This document shows, in pieces, positions 55,256 through 62,234 of a stretch of 64,000 nucleotides of DNA. The number at the start of each line of letters is the position of its first letter. Within the stretch, counting starts at the first letter, position 1. Both the position numbers and the translations under genes were made by a program. The stretch is from contig DAOLDD010000011.1 of assembly GCA_035327585.1 (NCBI GenBank), positions 36,697-100,696 of the forward strand. The letters are read 5' to 3'. The notes below the pieces were generated by a model. It was given only the letters and a program-made list of their open reading frames with translations, made no database searches and was not told the origin of the DNA. Source of the stretch: JAMLJG01 sp035327585 (GTDB lineage: Bacteria > Verrucomicrobiota > Kiritimatiellia > CAIVKH01).

Positions 55256-55473
55256 GTAGAAACATTCGCGAAACCATTACTGATCAGTGACCCAGCCTCA
55301 ATCGGAAGCGGGCAGAATGAGATTGCTTACAACAATGTAGACCAGATGAAGGAGCTGTTACGAATATGTTAATGGATGGTGGCTGCCGCCAGGGTACATC
55401 GGTTTGAGTGCGTGGTGTATATCTTGTTATGCGGTAAGGAGTAGCGCCTGGAGTCCCGCGAGGGTGCTGTATT

Positions 55474-55489
55474 TGGCACATGATGTGCA
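55474..55489 (+). promoter_or_regulatory. Sigma-54 promoter TGGCACATGATGTGCA before amtB
   Basis: It matches TGGCACG-N4-TTGCA at -24/-12 with exact spacing and two changes. It is placed 35 bases before the amtB ATG. An ammonium transporter under sigma-54/NtrC is a familiar arrangement. The region 55260-55473 holds one small palindrome, ACTGATCAGT at 55279-55288. Confidence 0.75.
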
Positions 55490-55524
55490 TCTCCGCTTCC
55501 GCGACTTATCAAGGAGGTTGGATC

Positions 55525-56856
55525 ATGCGCAGGATGTGGACGGGTGTGGTGCTGGGGTTTTGTTGTGCTCTGTTTTTGTTGATGGGGCAGGATGCGATCG
55601 CGCAGGAATCGGATGCCGCGGCGGCGATCGTGGAGGCGGCGGCTGAAGCGACCGGCATCGACAGCGGGAATACCGCGTGGCTGCTGGCGAGTTCGGGTCT
55701 GGTCCTGCTGATGACGCCCGGCCTGGCCTTTTTCTACGGCGGGCTGGTCCGCAAGAAAAACATCCTCTCGGTCCTCATGCAGTGCTTCATGGCGATGTGC
55801 CTCGTCACCGTCGCCTGGGTCGTGGTGGGATACAGTCTCGCGTTTGGCACGGACATCAAGGGCCTGATCGGCGGGTTCGATTACGTGATGTTGAAGAATG
55901 TGAATGGCGAACCCTGGCCCGGCACGACGGTCCCGCATCTGGTGTTCATGGCGTTCCAGTTGAAGTTCGCGATGATCACGCCGGCCCTCATCATCGGCGC
56001 GTGCGCGGAGCGCATGAAGTTCGCCGCGTTCTGCGTGTTCACGGTGCTGTGGACGTTGCTGGTCTATTCACCGATGGCGCATTGGGTGTGGGGCGGCGGC
56101 TTTATCTACGAGTGGGGCGCGCTGGATTTCGCCGGGGGCACCGTGGTGCACATTAACGCCGGCATGGCGGCGCTCGCCGCCGCCCTGGTGATGGGCAAGC
56201 GGAAGGGCAGCGCCTCGCCGCCACACAGCTTGCCGCTCGCCGTATTGGGCGCGGGCATGTTGTGGTTCGGCTGGTTTGGCTTCAACGCCGGCAGTTCGCT
56301 CGCGGCCGACGGCATCGCGGCGAACGCGATGGTGGCCACGCATATCGCCACGGCCGTGGCCGGGCTCGCCTGGGCTCTGGTGGATTGGCTGTATCACGGC
56401 AAACCGACCACGCTCGGCATGATCACCGGCGTCGTCGCCGGCCTGGTCGCGATCACGCCCGCCTGCGGATTCGTCGATGCGGGCGGAGCGATCTGGATCG
56501 GGCTCGGTTCGTCCCTGATCTGCTGGGTCTTTGTCACGTTCATCAAGCCGAAGCTCGGCTACGACGACACACTCGACGCGTTTGGCGTACATGGGGTGGG
56601 CGGCATCTGGGGCGCACTGGCCACAGGCATCTTCTGCAGCGCGGCGATCAATCCGCTGGTCGCGAACGCGCCCTGGCCGCAGTTCATCATCCAGTTGAAG
56701 GCGACGCTCATCACGATGGCCTTTTCCTTCGTCGCGTCCTACATCCTGCTTAAGCTGGTGGACTGGACCATCGGCCTGCGCGTCAGCGAACACGAAGAAC
56801 GGGTGGGGTTGGATCTCACCCAGCATAAGGAATCGGGCTACACGATCCTCGACTAA
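55525..56856 (+). CDS. amtB: Ammonium transporter
   Basis: A 443-residue Amt protein with a cleavable N-terminal helix (to about AIA-QE) and eleven further helices. Diagnostic pieces: LASSGLVLLMTPGLAFFYGGLVRKKN, AHWVWGGGFI, and GVHGVGGIWGALATG with the second pore His. AAGGAGG seven bases ahead of ATG 55525. It admits ammonia when nitrogen is scarce and is followed by glnK, which plugs it. Confidence 0.97.
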   Translation: MRRMWTGVVLGFCCALFLLMGQDAIAQESDAAAAIVEAAAEATGIDSGNTAWLLASSGLVLLMTPGLAFFYGGLVRKKNILSVLMQCFMAMCLVTVAWVVVGYSLAFGTDIKGLIGGFDYVMLKNVNGEPWPGTTVPHLVFMAFQLKFAMITPALIIGACAERMKFAAFCVFTVLWTLLVYSPMAHWVWGGGFIYEWGALDFAGGTVVHINAGMAALAAALVMGKRKGSASPPHSLPLAVLGAGMLWFGWFGFNAGSSLAADGIAANAMVATHIATAVAGLAWALVDWLYHGKPTTLGMITGVVAGLVAITPACGFVDAGGAIWIGLGSSLICWVFVTFIKPKLGYDDTLDAFGVHGVGGIWGALATGIFCSAAINPLVANAPWPQFIIQLKATLITMAFSFVASYILLKLVDWTIGLRVSEHEERVGLDLTQHKESGYTILD

Positions 56857-56874
56857 CGTTTACGGAGCACGCTC

Positions 56875-57216
56875 ATGAAATACATCATCGCCATCATTCA
56901 ACCCGACCGACTGGACCCCGTCCTCGACCTGCTCGAACAGAAGGAGATTCACCTCGTGACGGTTTCCACCGTGCTCGGGCGCGGGCGTCAGAAAGGCATC
57001 TCCGCGGTGTATCGCAGCCACAAGGAGGCCGGCAGCCTGCTCAAAAAGGTGAAGCTGGAAATCGCGGTCAATGCCGAATTCGTGAAACCGGCGATCGACG
57101 CCATCACGGAAGGCGCGCGCAGCGGCCAGATCGGCGACGGCAAGGTATTCGTCCTCAATCTCGACGAGGTCGTTCGCATCCGCACCGGCGAAACCGGGAA
57201 CCTCGCCATTGGCTGA
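56875..57216 (+). CDS. glnK: P-II nitrogen regulator lacking Tyr51
   Basis: A 113-residue P-II protein with GRGRQKG at the T-loop base, and IGDGKVFVLNLDEVVRIRTGETG as the B-loop and C-terminal motif. In the T-loop the residue matching Tyr51, the uridylylation site, is Glu (SHKEAGS replaces GAEYxVD), while Tyr46 is kept. It probably senses ATP/ADP and 2-oxoglutarate without uridylylation. Placed 18 bases behind amtB. Confidence 0.94.
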   Translation: MKYIIAIIQPDRLDPVLDLLEQKEIHLVTVSTVLGRGRQKGISAVYRSHKEAGSLLKKVKLEIAVNAEFVKPAIDAITEGARSGQIGDGKVFVLNLDEVVRIRTGETGNLAIG

Positions 57217-57385
57217 GAACGGTCCAGCCGCTATGCACCCGTTGTTTGATATGTGCGGCACATGAAAGGTGAATGACCCTTCTGAAATAGCTGTAATACA
57301 GTGATTTTCAACAGGTTGCGAGAAATTGCGATTGACCTTGCCCGGGGGATTCGCGATTCTCAAGGCAACGGAAGGAGATCAGGCC

Positions 57386-57586
57386 ATGTCATTCCAAATT
57401 ACCGATCGATGCACCGCATGTGATGCGTGCAGGCCCGTGTGTCCGACGAAGGCGGTCCAGAAAGCTGCGCCGATCTACACGATCAGCTCCGGCGCGTGCA
57501 ATGACTGCGTGGACGTGATGGGCGGTCCCCGCTGCATTCCGGTCTGCCCGGAAGCCGGCGCCATCATCCACATTCCGCACAAGTAG
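57386..57586 (+). CDS. 2[4Fe-4S] ferredoxin
   Basis: A 66-residue bacterial-type ferredoxin. Cluster motifs: CTACDACRPVCP and CNDCVDVMGGPRCIPVCP, where the second has an insertion of eight residues between the second and third cysteines, as in FdxN/Chromatium-type ferredoxins. AAGGAG nine bases ahead decides the ATG. Located 169 bases after glnK, so perhaps its own transcription unit. Confidence 0.92.
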   Translation: MSFQITDRCTACDACRPVCPTKAVQKAAPIYTISSGACNDCVDVMGGPRCIPVCPEAGAIIHIPHK

Positions 57587-57617
57587 TGCGGGAAGCGGAA
57601 TAGGACCCTCACTCCAA

Positions 57618-57642
57618 CCCTCTCCCGCGATGCGGGAGAGGG
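57618..57642. repeat. Palindrome CCCTCTCCCGC-GAT-GCGGGAGAGGG
   Basis: An 11-bp perfect stem right after the ferredoxin gene with no T-run. Sequence before it (ACCCTCACTCCAA) recalls the palindrome at 53460. Between 57643 and 57740 nothing more is recognised. Confidence 0.8.
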
Positions 57643-57740
57643 GAACGGCGCGGCCACTGCCCGCGTCTGCAGAAGATCGCGCCAATCATTCGGTGATCTT
57701 TCCACAGCCGCCCACGCTGCGGTCGTTCTTGTGACGCCCG

Positions 57741-58145
57741 TCAACCGATGGAGCGTTCGGCGTCCTGTTCGGGCAGGCAGAACGTTGTCTGCGGCGCCTG
57801 GGCGGGGCAGGGGGCGGGCTGCTGGGCGCACTGCTGGCGGCGGGCGAGGAAGCGCTCGCACTGGCGCGTGCGGTCATAGCCCAGCATGATGCCGAGCATG
57901 AAGTCCTGTTCCGGCGTGAGGCGGCAGTGCGGGCAGGCGCCGAAGGAACGCACCACGTCGACGCAGGCCGCGTGGCCGAAATACACATTCACACGGCCGT
58001 CTTCGAGTGGCCGGAAAAGGTAGGCCACGCCTTCCTGCAGCAGTTCCGACTCCACCTGGGGCTGCTGCTCCGGCGCGATGGTGTAGAGCGCGAGGTCCCG
58101 AAGTCCCCGGCTGTGTTCATAAAGCAGATGAAAGAATACGTCCAT
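57741..58145 (-). CDS. DUF2023 family protein
   Basis: A 134-residue protein resembling DUF2023: MDVFFHLLYEHSRGLRDLAL at the start, DGRVNVYFGHAACVDVVRSF in the centre and LTPEQDFMLGIMLGYDRTRQC near the end. Role unknown. It has seven cysteines, several in the tail. An ATG six codons earlier is possible. It stands convergent to the ferredoxin gene and divergent from the GHKL gene. Confidence 0.75.
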   Translation of the reverse strand: MDVFFHLLYEHSRGLRDLALYTIAPEQQPQVESELLQEGVAYLFRPLEDGRVNVYFGHAACVDVVRSFGACPHCRLTPEQDFMLGIMLGYDRTRQCERFLARRQQCAQQPAPCPAQAPQTTFCLPEQDAERSIG

Positions 58146-58256
58146 GGGCGCAATGTATGACATCTGAATGGCATGTCAAACAATTCGTGCGGAAAGGGCC
58201 ACGCCGCGACATTTAACGTGAGCTTCGATCCGCCGCGGCCTACCCTCTGGCGCGAA

Positions 58257-60050
58257 ATGGCTGGAAAGCAAAAAACCGGGCAGAAGGGTCGGCTGAAAAT
58301 CGGCGACGACTGGAATGCGATCACGATCATCGCCTTGTCGCAGAACAATCCGCTGAAGGCCGTCGCGGAGTTCGTCGAGAACAGTATCGACGCCGGGGCG
58401 CGCAACATCACGATCGTCCGCGGCAAGGAGAGCGGCGAGCATTACCTGCGGATCACGGACGATGGCCGGGGCATCCCGCGCAACGCGGAGGGTCTCCCGG
58501 ATTTTCATTATGTCGCCACACACATCTGCGACTCCATCAAGCGGCAGTTGAAGCGGGAGAACCGGCAGGGCATCCAGGGCGAGTTCGGCATCGGCCTGCT
58601 AAGTTTCTGGACGGTTGGCGAAGAAATGACGCTGACCTCAACCGGGGCGGACGGGCGCGCGTACCAGATGCGGATGCGCAAGGGCGACCCGTCGTATCAA
58701 TTGACGCAGAAGCACGCGCTGTTTCACGCGGCGGGCACGGAGTTGATAATCCGCCCGCTGCTGTCGGGCATCCGCACGCTGAGCGGCGAAAAAATCCAGT
58801 GGTACCTCGCGTCCGAATTGCGGGACCGCATCCGCCATTCCGGCGCTCGGGTCGAGGTGATCGACCGTCCGGCGCGCAAGCAGTACCTCGTCGAGCCCCG
58901 CCAGTTCGAGGGCCGCCTGCTGCACGATCTGCCCGCGGTGCGGTGCGCGCTGGGGGATGTGTACGTCGAACTCTATCTTTCTCCCGGTGAGCCCGCGCGG
59001 CAGGTGGGGTTGTACCGGTCCGGCACGCGCGTGCTGCCCGACCTCGCGGCGCTGGATCCGTTTCATCACGAACCCTGGACGTCCGGGTATCTGGAGGGCA
59101 TCGTCGACGCGCCGTTCCTCAACCTGACGCCGGGCACGCGGGACGGCGTGATTTATGACGACGCGTATTCCGCGCTCGTGACGGCGTTGGGCGGCCTGGA
59201 GGACGCCTTGCGCGCCGCGATTGAGGAGCAGCGCCGGGCGGAGGAGGAGCGGGCCAGCCGCCACGTGTTGAAGTCCGTGCAGAAGGCACTGCGCGAAGCG
59301 CTGCTCGGCCTGCCCGCGGAGGAGTACGACTGGTTCGACATCCATTCCGGCCGCGCGCGACCGGATCGTCCGGGCGGTTCGGCGCAGGAGGAAAACGAGC
59401 GCGGCGAATTGGCGGATCAACCCGCCGTGCCGACGCTCGTGCAGCGCCAGTTCTTTGAGTTCGCCGGGCCGCTGTACAGCGTGCGCATTACGCCCTCGTC
59501 GTGCCAACTGCCCGTCAACGGAGAGCGCGCCTTCCGGGCGGTGCCGCGGGACCAGAAGCGGTGTGCGGTGGAGGAGGGGGTCCAATTTTCCTGGCGCATC
59601 CTCGACGGTCCGGGCGCGCTGGATAAAGACGACGGCGAAATCGTTGCCTATCACGCCGGGCCGGAACCGGGGTTGTGCCGGCTCGAAGTCACGGCGCGAC
59701 AAGGCGAAATCGCCTGTGTCGGCGAGGCGCTGATCACGGTAACCGATTCGCTCCTGCCGGAAGCCGGGCCGGGCGCGGATACGCGGCAGGGGTTGCCGGG
59801 CTATACCTACCGCCGCGCGGCCGGCGAATTGTGGCGGTCCCGTTTCGACGCCGAGAAGAATCTGATCGTCATCAACAACGGCCACCGCGATTTTGTGTTC
59901 GCCTCCCGGAACAAGGCGCTCCAGTTGCGCTACATCTGCCGCTTGTTCTCGAAGGAACTGGTATTGAAGAACTTTGGCGGTTATCCGCCCGAGCAGCTTC
60001 TGGAGCGCATGCTTGAGCTCACCCTGCATACGGAAGAGCATTTGAAGTGA
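58257..60050 (+). CDS. GHKL-ATPase (HSP90/MutL-like) with Ig-like domain
   Basis: A 597-residue protein. The N-terminal GHKL ATP site is complete: VAEFVENSIDAGA (N box), ITDDGRGIP (G1), and GEFGIGLLSFW (lid/G2). After a middle domain and an Arg/Glu-rich coiled segment (residues about 330-370) comes an Ig-like beta domain (FSWRILDGPGALDKDDGEIV, then GLCRLEVTARQGE). It has no kinase His box, so it is an ATP-driven chaperone- or MutL-like machine of unknown role. An ATG at 58173 would add 28 residues. Confidence 0.72.
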   Translation: MAGKQKTGQKGRLKIGDDWNAITIIALSQNNPLKAVAEFVENSIDAGARNITIVRGKESGEHYLRITDDGRGIPRNAEGLPDFHYVATHICDSIKRQLKRENRQGIQGEFGIGLLSFWTVGEEMTLTSTGADGRAYQMRMRKGDPSYQLTQKHALFHAAGTELIIRPLLSGIRTLSGEKIQWYLASELRDRIRHSGARVEVIDRPARKQYLVEPRQFEGRLLHDLPAVRCALGDVYVELYLSPGEPARQVGLYRSGTRVLPDLAALDPFHHEPWTSGYLEGIVDAPFLNLTPGTRDGVIYDDAYSALVTALGGLEDALRAAIEEQRRAEEERASRHVLKSVQKALREALLGLPAEEYDWFDIHSGRARPDRPGGSAQEENERGELADQPAVPTLVQRQFFEFAGPLYSVRITPSSCQLPVNGERAFRAVPRDQKRCAVEEGVQFSWRILDGPGALDKDDGEIVAYHAGPEPGLCRLEVTARQGEIACVGEALITVTDSLLPEAGPGADTRQGLPGYTYRRAAGELWRSRFDAEKNLIVINNGHRDFVFASRNKALQLRYICRLFSKELVLKNFGGYPPEQLLERMLELTLHTEEHLK

Positions 60051-60082
60051 GCATTCGCGACGCAGGGCCGGCTTTACGTTGT

Positions 60083-60150
60083 TTGGAGGGCGCCGCGCCG
60101 TCGGCGCCGAAGTCGGCCATAGGGGGCGGCAAGGGCCTGCCGCCCTCCAA
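60083..60150. repeat. Long palindromic element TTGGAGGGC...GCCCTCCAA
   Basis: Outer arms TTGGAGGG (60083) and CCCTCCAA (60143) enclose two inner hairpins, GGCGCCGCGCCGTCGGCGCC and GGCGGCAAGGGCCTGCCGCC. It is a REP-like structure in the gap ahead of rpmG; no gene is present in 60051-60230. Confidence 0.75.
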
Positions 60151-60230
60151 GAGGGGTGGCACGTCCACGGATTACCCTTGACCATTGGCGGGAAGAACGT
60201 ACGTTGTCGCCCCCTATTGGAGGAAGCGTC

Positions 60231-60389
60231 ATGCCCCGTGAATTGATCAAACTCGTGTCGTCCGCCGGAACCGGCCACTTCTACACCACGTCGAAAAACG
60301 CCAAGCTGCACAAGGAAAAGCTGGAGATCAAAAAATACGATCCCAAGGCGAAGAAGCACGTGGTCTATCACGAGAAGAAGATGTCGTAA
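60231..60389 (+). CDS. rpmG: Ribosomal protein bL33, zinc-free form
   Basis: A 52-residue bL33 (MPRELIKLVSSAGTGHFYTT, ending YHEKKMS). It lacks the four zinc cysteines, as bL32 in this window does. TTGGAGGAA is a good ribosome-binding site six bases ahead. Confidence 0.94.
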   Translation: MPRELIKLVSSAGTGHFYTTSKNAKLHKEKLEIKKYDPKAKKHVVYHEKKMS

Positions 60390-60398
60390 GGATCGGCC

Positions 60399-60623
60399 GT
60401 GCCGATCTACGTCTATGAGACGATCCCGGCGGAGGGGGAGACTCCCCGCCGGTTTGAGTTCCGCCAGGGGATGACCGAAGCCCCGCTCCGGGTCGATCCC
60501 GAATCCGGCCTGCCGGTCCGCCGCGTCATCACCGGCGGCCTCGAAATTCCGCGCGCTCCCGCCGCTATCCGCGCGAAGCCTGCCGCCCCCGCGCACGGTC
60601 CCTCCTGCGCCTGCTGCCGGTAG
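60399..60623 (+). CDS. FmdB-like small protein without the zinc ribbon
   Basis: A 74-residue protein opening MPIYVYETIPAEGETPRRFEF, like the FmdB/CxxC_CXXC_SSSS family, but the two CxxC pairs that hold zinc there are absent; the only cysteines are the C-terminal CACC. GTG start nine bases after rpmG, so probably cotranscribed. Function unknown. Confidence 0.7.
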   Translation: MPIYVYETIPAEGETPRRFEFRQGMTEAPLRVDPESGLPVRRVITGGLEIPRAPAAIRAKPAAPAHGPSCACCR

Positions 60624-60630
60624 TGCGGCG

Positions 60631-60681
60631 TTTTCAACGTCTGTAATTTCTTTTTCAGGCGCTTGCAACGTCTGTAAATTT
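60631..60681 (-). repeat. Paired TTTACAGACGTTG element, locus 4
   Basis: CAACGTCTGT at 60635-60644 and 60666-60675, 31 bp apart; on the minus strand this reads as the same direct pair as loci 1-3. It lies between the FmdB-like gene and the barrel gene. Confidence 0.88.
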
Positions 60682-60751
60682 CCGTCTTCGCCTTCGATTG
60701 CATGGGGGCTCGCCGCGCGGTAAAGTGTCCGCATCCGGGGGGATGCATCTC

Positions 60752-61585
60752 ATGAAGATCCGACTGTGCGTGTGGGCGCTTGTTTGCGCGGCGGCGTTGC
60801 GGCCTGCGGAGGGGCAATCGATTTCCGCCGGCCTGCTCTATCAGGACAACATCACGCGGGCGGACCGATCCGCGGATGAACTGGACGAAACGTTCCTCCG
60901 CATCGACGCGGCGAAAACGTGGTCCAAGGCGCTCGACCGCGACTGGCGGTGGGATGCGCAGGTGCGCGGCGCGGGCGAGGCGGGGTTTGAATACACCGAC
61001 CTGAACCAGGTTTCCGTCGGCGGCGATGTCGGGCTCACGTACAAGGCCGGGCTGGGACGCCAGGCGCCGCACTGGCGGGCGGGCGTCGCCGCGGACTATG
61101 CGTGGTTCGATGAGAGCGATCGTTCGCGGTCGCTGTTGTCGCCCGAATTGCGCCTGACGCAACGACTGAATGCGACGGTGGTGGGCGAGCTGTACGTGCG
61201 CCACGAGCGCGCCGAGGCCGAGGCGGAGCTGTTCGATTCGCGCGCGAACGTGGCCGGGTTGTTGCTGCGCTGGGCTGCCGGACGGACATGGTCGCTGGTA
61301 GGCGGCTATCAGTATCGCGATGGCGACGTGGTTTCGTATGCGGGCGGCATGCGAGACGACATCGACGCGGTGGCGGATGTGTCCGCGCCGATGATCGAGG
61401 CGTTCGACCGCACGTTGTATGCCTATCGACTGGAGGCGAAGACGCACGTGGCCCAGTTCGGCGGCGCGGTGGCGCTCGGGAAACGCTGGACGCTGGACGC
61501 GCTCTACGAATGGCAGCAAACGGAGGAGTACCCGATTTCCTATGAGGTGCAAATTTTCCAGGTGGCGCTCCGTGTTGCGCTCTAG
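60752..61585 (+). CDS. Outer-membrane beta-barrel protein of a cyclase operon
   Basis: A 277-residue protein with signal peptide (MKIRLCVWALVCAAALRPAEG-QS) and about fourteen amphipathic strands (ISAGLLYQDNITRAD, VSVGGDVGLTYKAG, ending QIFQVALRVAL). Strands of this length with aromatic girdles suggest an outer-membrane barrel. An ATG three codons upstream is possible. Cotranscribed with the cupredoxin and cyclase genes. Confidence 0.7.
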   Translation: MKIRLCVWALVCAAALRPAEGQSISAGLLYQDNITRADRSADELDETFLRIDAAKTWSKALDRDWRWDAQVRGAGEAGFEYTDLNQVSVGGDVGLTYKAGLGRQAPHWRAGVAADYAWFDESDRSRSLLSPELRLTQRLNATVVGELYVRHERAEAEAELFDSRANVAGLLLRWAAGRTWSLVGGYQYRDGDVVSYAGGMRDDIDAVADVSAPMIEAFDRTLYAYRLEAKTHVAQFGGAVALGKRWTLDALYEWQQTEEYPISYEVQIFQVALRVAL

Positions 61586-62234
61586 CCGCGCCTTCCGCCG
61601 CGCGGCCGCGCACGGACTGGCCGGTGCACTTCTCTGCGCGCCGGGCACTTTCGCGCAGGAGACGCTGATCCGCGTGCGCGATGCGGCGGGTGCGCCGGTG
61701 GAATACGCCGTGGCGACGTGGACGTCGTCCAGCGTAGCGGCGGCGGCGGAGCCGGGGCGCGCGGTGATCGTGCAGGCGGACCAGGAGTTTCACCCGCCGG
61801 TCACATTGATACCCGTGGGCAGCACGATCGCGTTTCCGAACGAGGACACCGTTGCACATCACGTCTATTCGTTTTCACCCGCGAAGAAGTTCGACCTGCC
61901 GCTCTACACGGGCGAATCGCCGCAGGTGGTCCAGTTCGACAAGCCGGGCGTGGTGGCGCTGGGGTGCAATATCCACGACTGGATGACGGCGTACGTGTTC
62001 GTGACCGACACGCGTTGGGCGGCGCTGTCGGACACCAATGGCGTCGCACGGCTGGCGGATATCCCGCGAGAACCCGGCGAGTTGCGCGTCTGGCATCCGC
62101 GCCTGCGCGGTGCGCCGGTCAGCCGCACGATCCAATTCGATGGCGCGGCGCCCGTTGATATCGAACTTACGCTTCGCCCCGAGGTGAAGCGCCGCGGCGC
62201 GCCGATGCCCGGCGGGCGGGGAGGCTACCGCTGA
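61572..62234 (+). CDS. Periplasmic cupredoxin (methylamine-utilisation-like)
   Basis: A 220-residue exported protein. The GTG at 61572 gives a signal peptide (LRSSRAFRRAAAHGLAGALL, cleavage near FAQE) and overlaps the barrel gene by 14 bases. The cupredoxin core has copper ligands His in VAHHVYSF, Cys and His in LGCNIHDWM, and Met in the same motif, a type 1 site. A C-terminal beta segment (LADIPREPGELRVWHP) resembles carboxypeptidase-regulatory folds. Confidence 0.8.
   Translation: MLRSSRAFRRAAAHGLAGALLCAPGTFAQETLIRVRDAAGAPVEYAVATWTSSSVAAAAEPGRAVIVQADQEFHPPVTLIPVGSTIAFPNEDTVAHHVYSFSPAKKFDLPLYTGESPQVVQFDKPGVVALGCNIHDWMTAYVFVTDTRWAALSDTNGVARLADIPREPGELRVWHPRLRGAPVSRTIQFDGAAPVDIELTLRPEVKRRGAPMPGGRGGYR

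Noticed and set aside
57220..57385. A further sigma-54 promoter before the ferredoxin gene
   Set aside because: GCGGCACATGAAAGGTGA lacks the GG/GC pair at the required spacing.
58638..60734. 698-codon minus-strand open frame
   Set aside because: Antisense to the GHKL gene, rpmG and the FmdB-like gene; no motifs.
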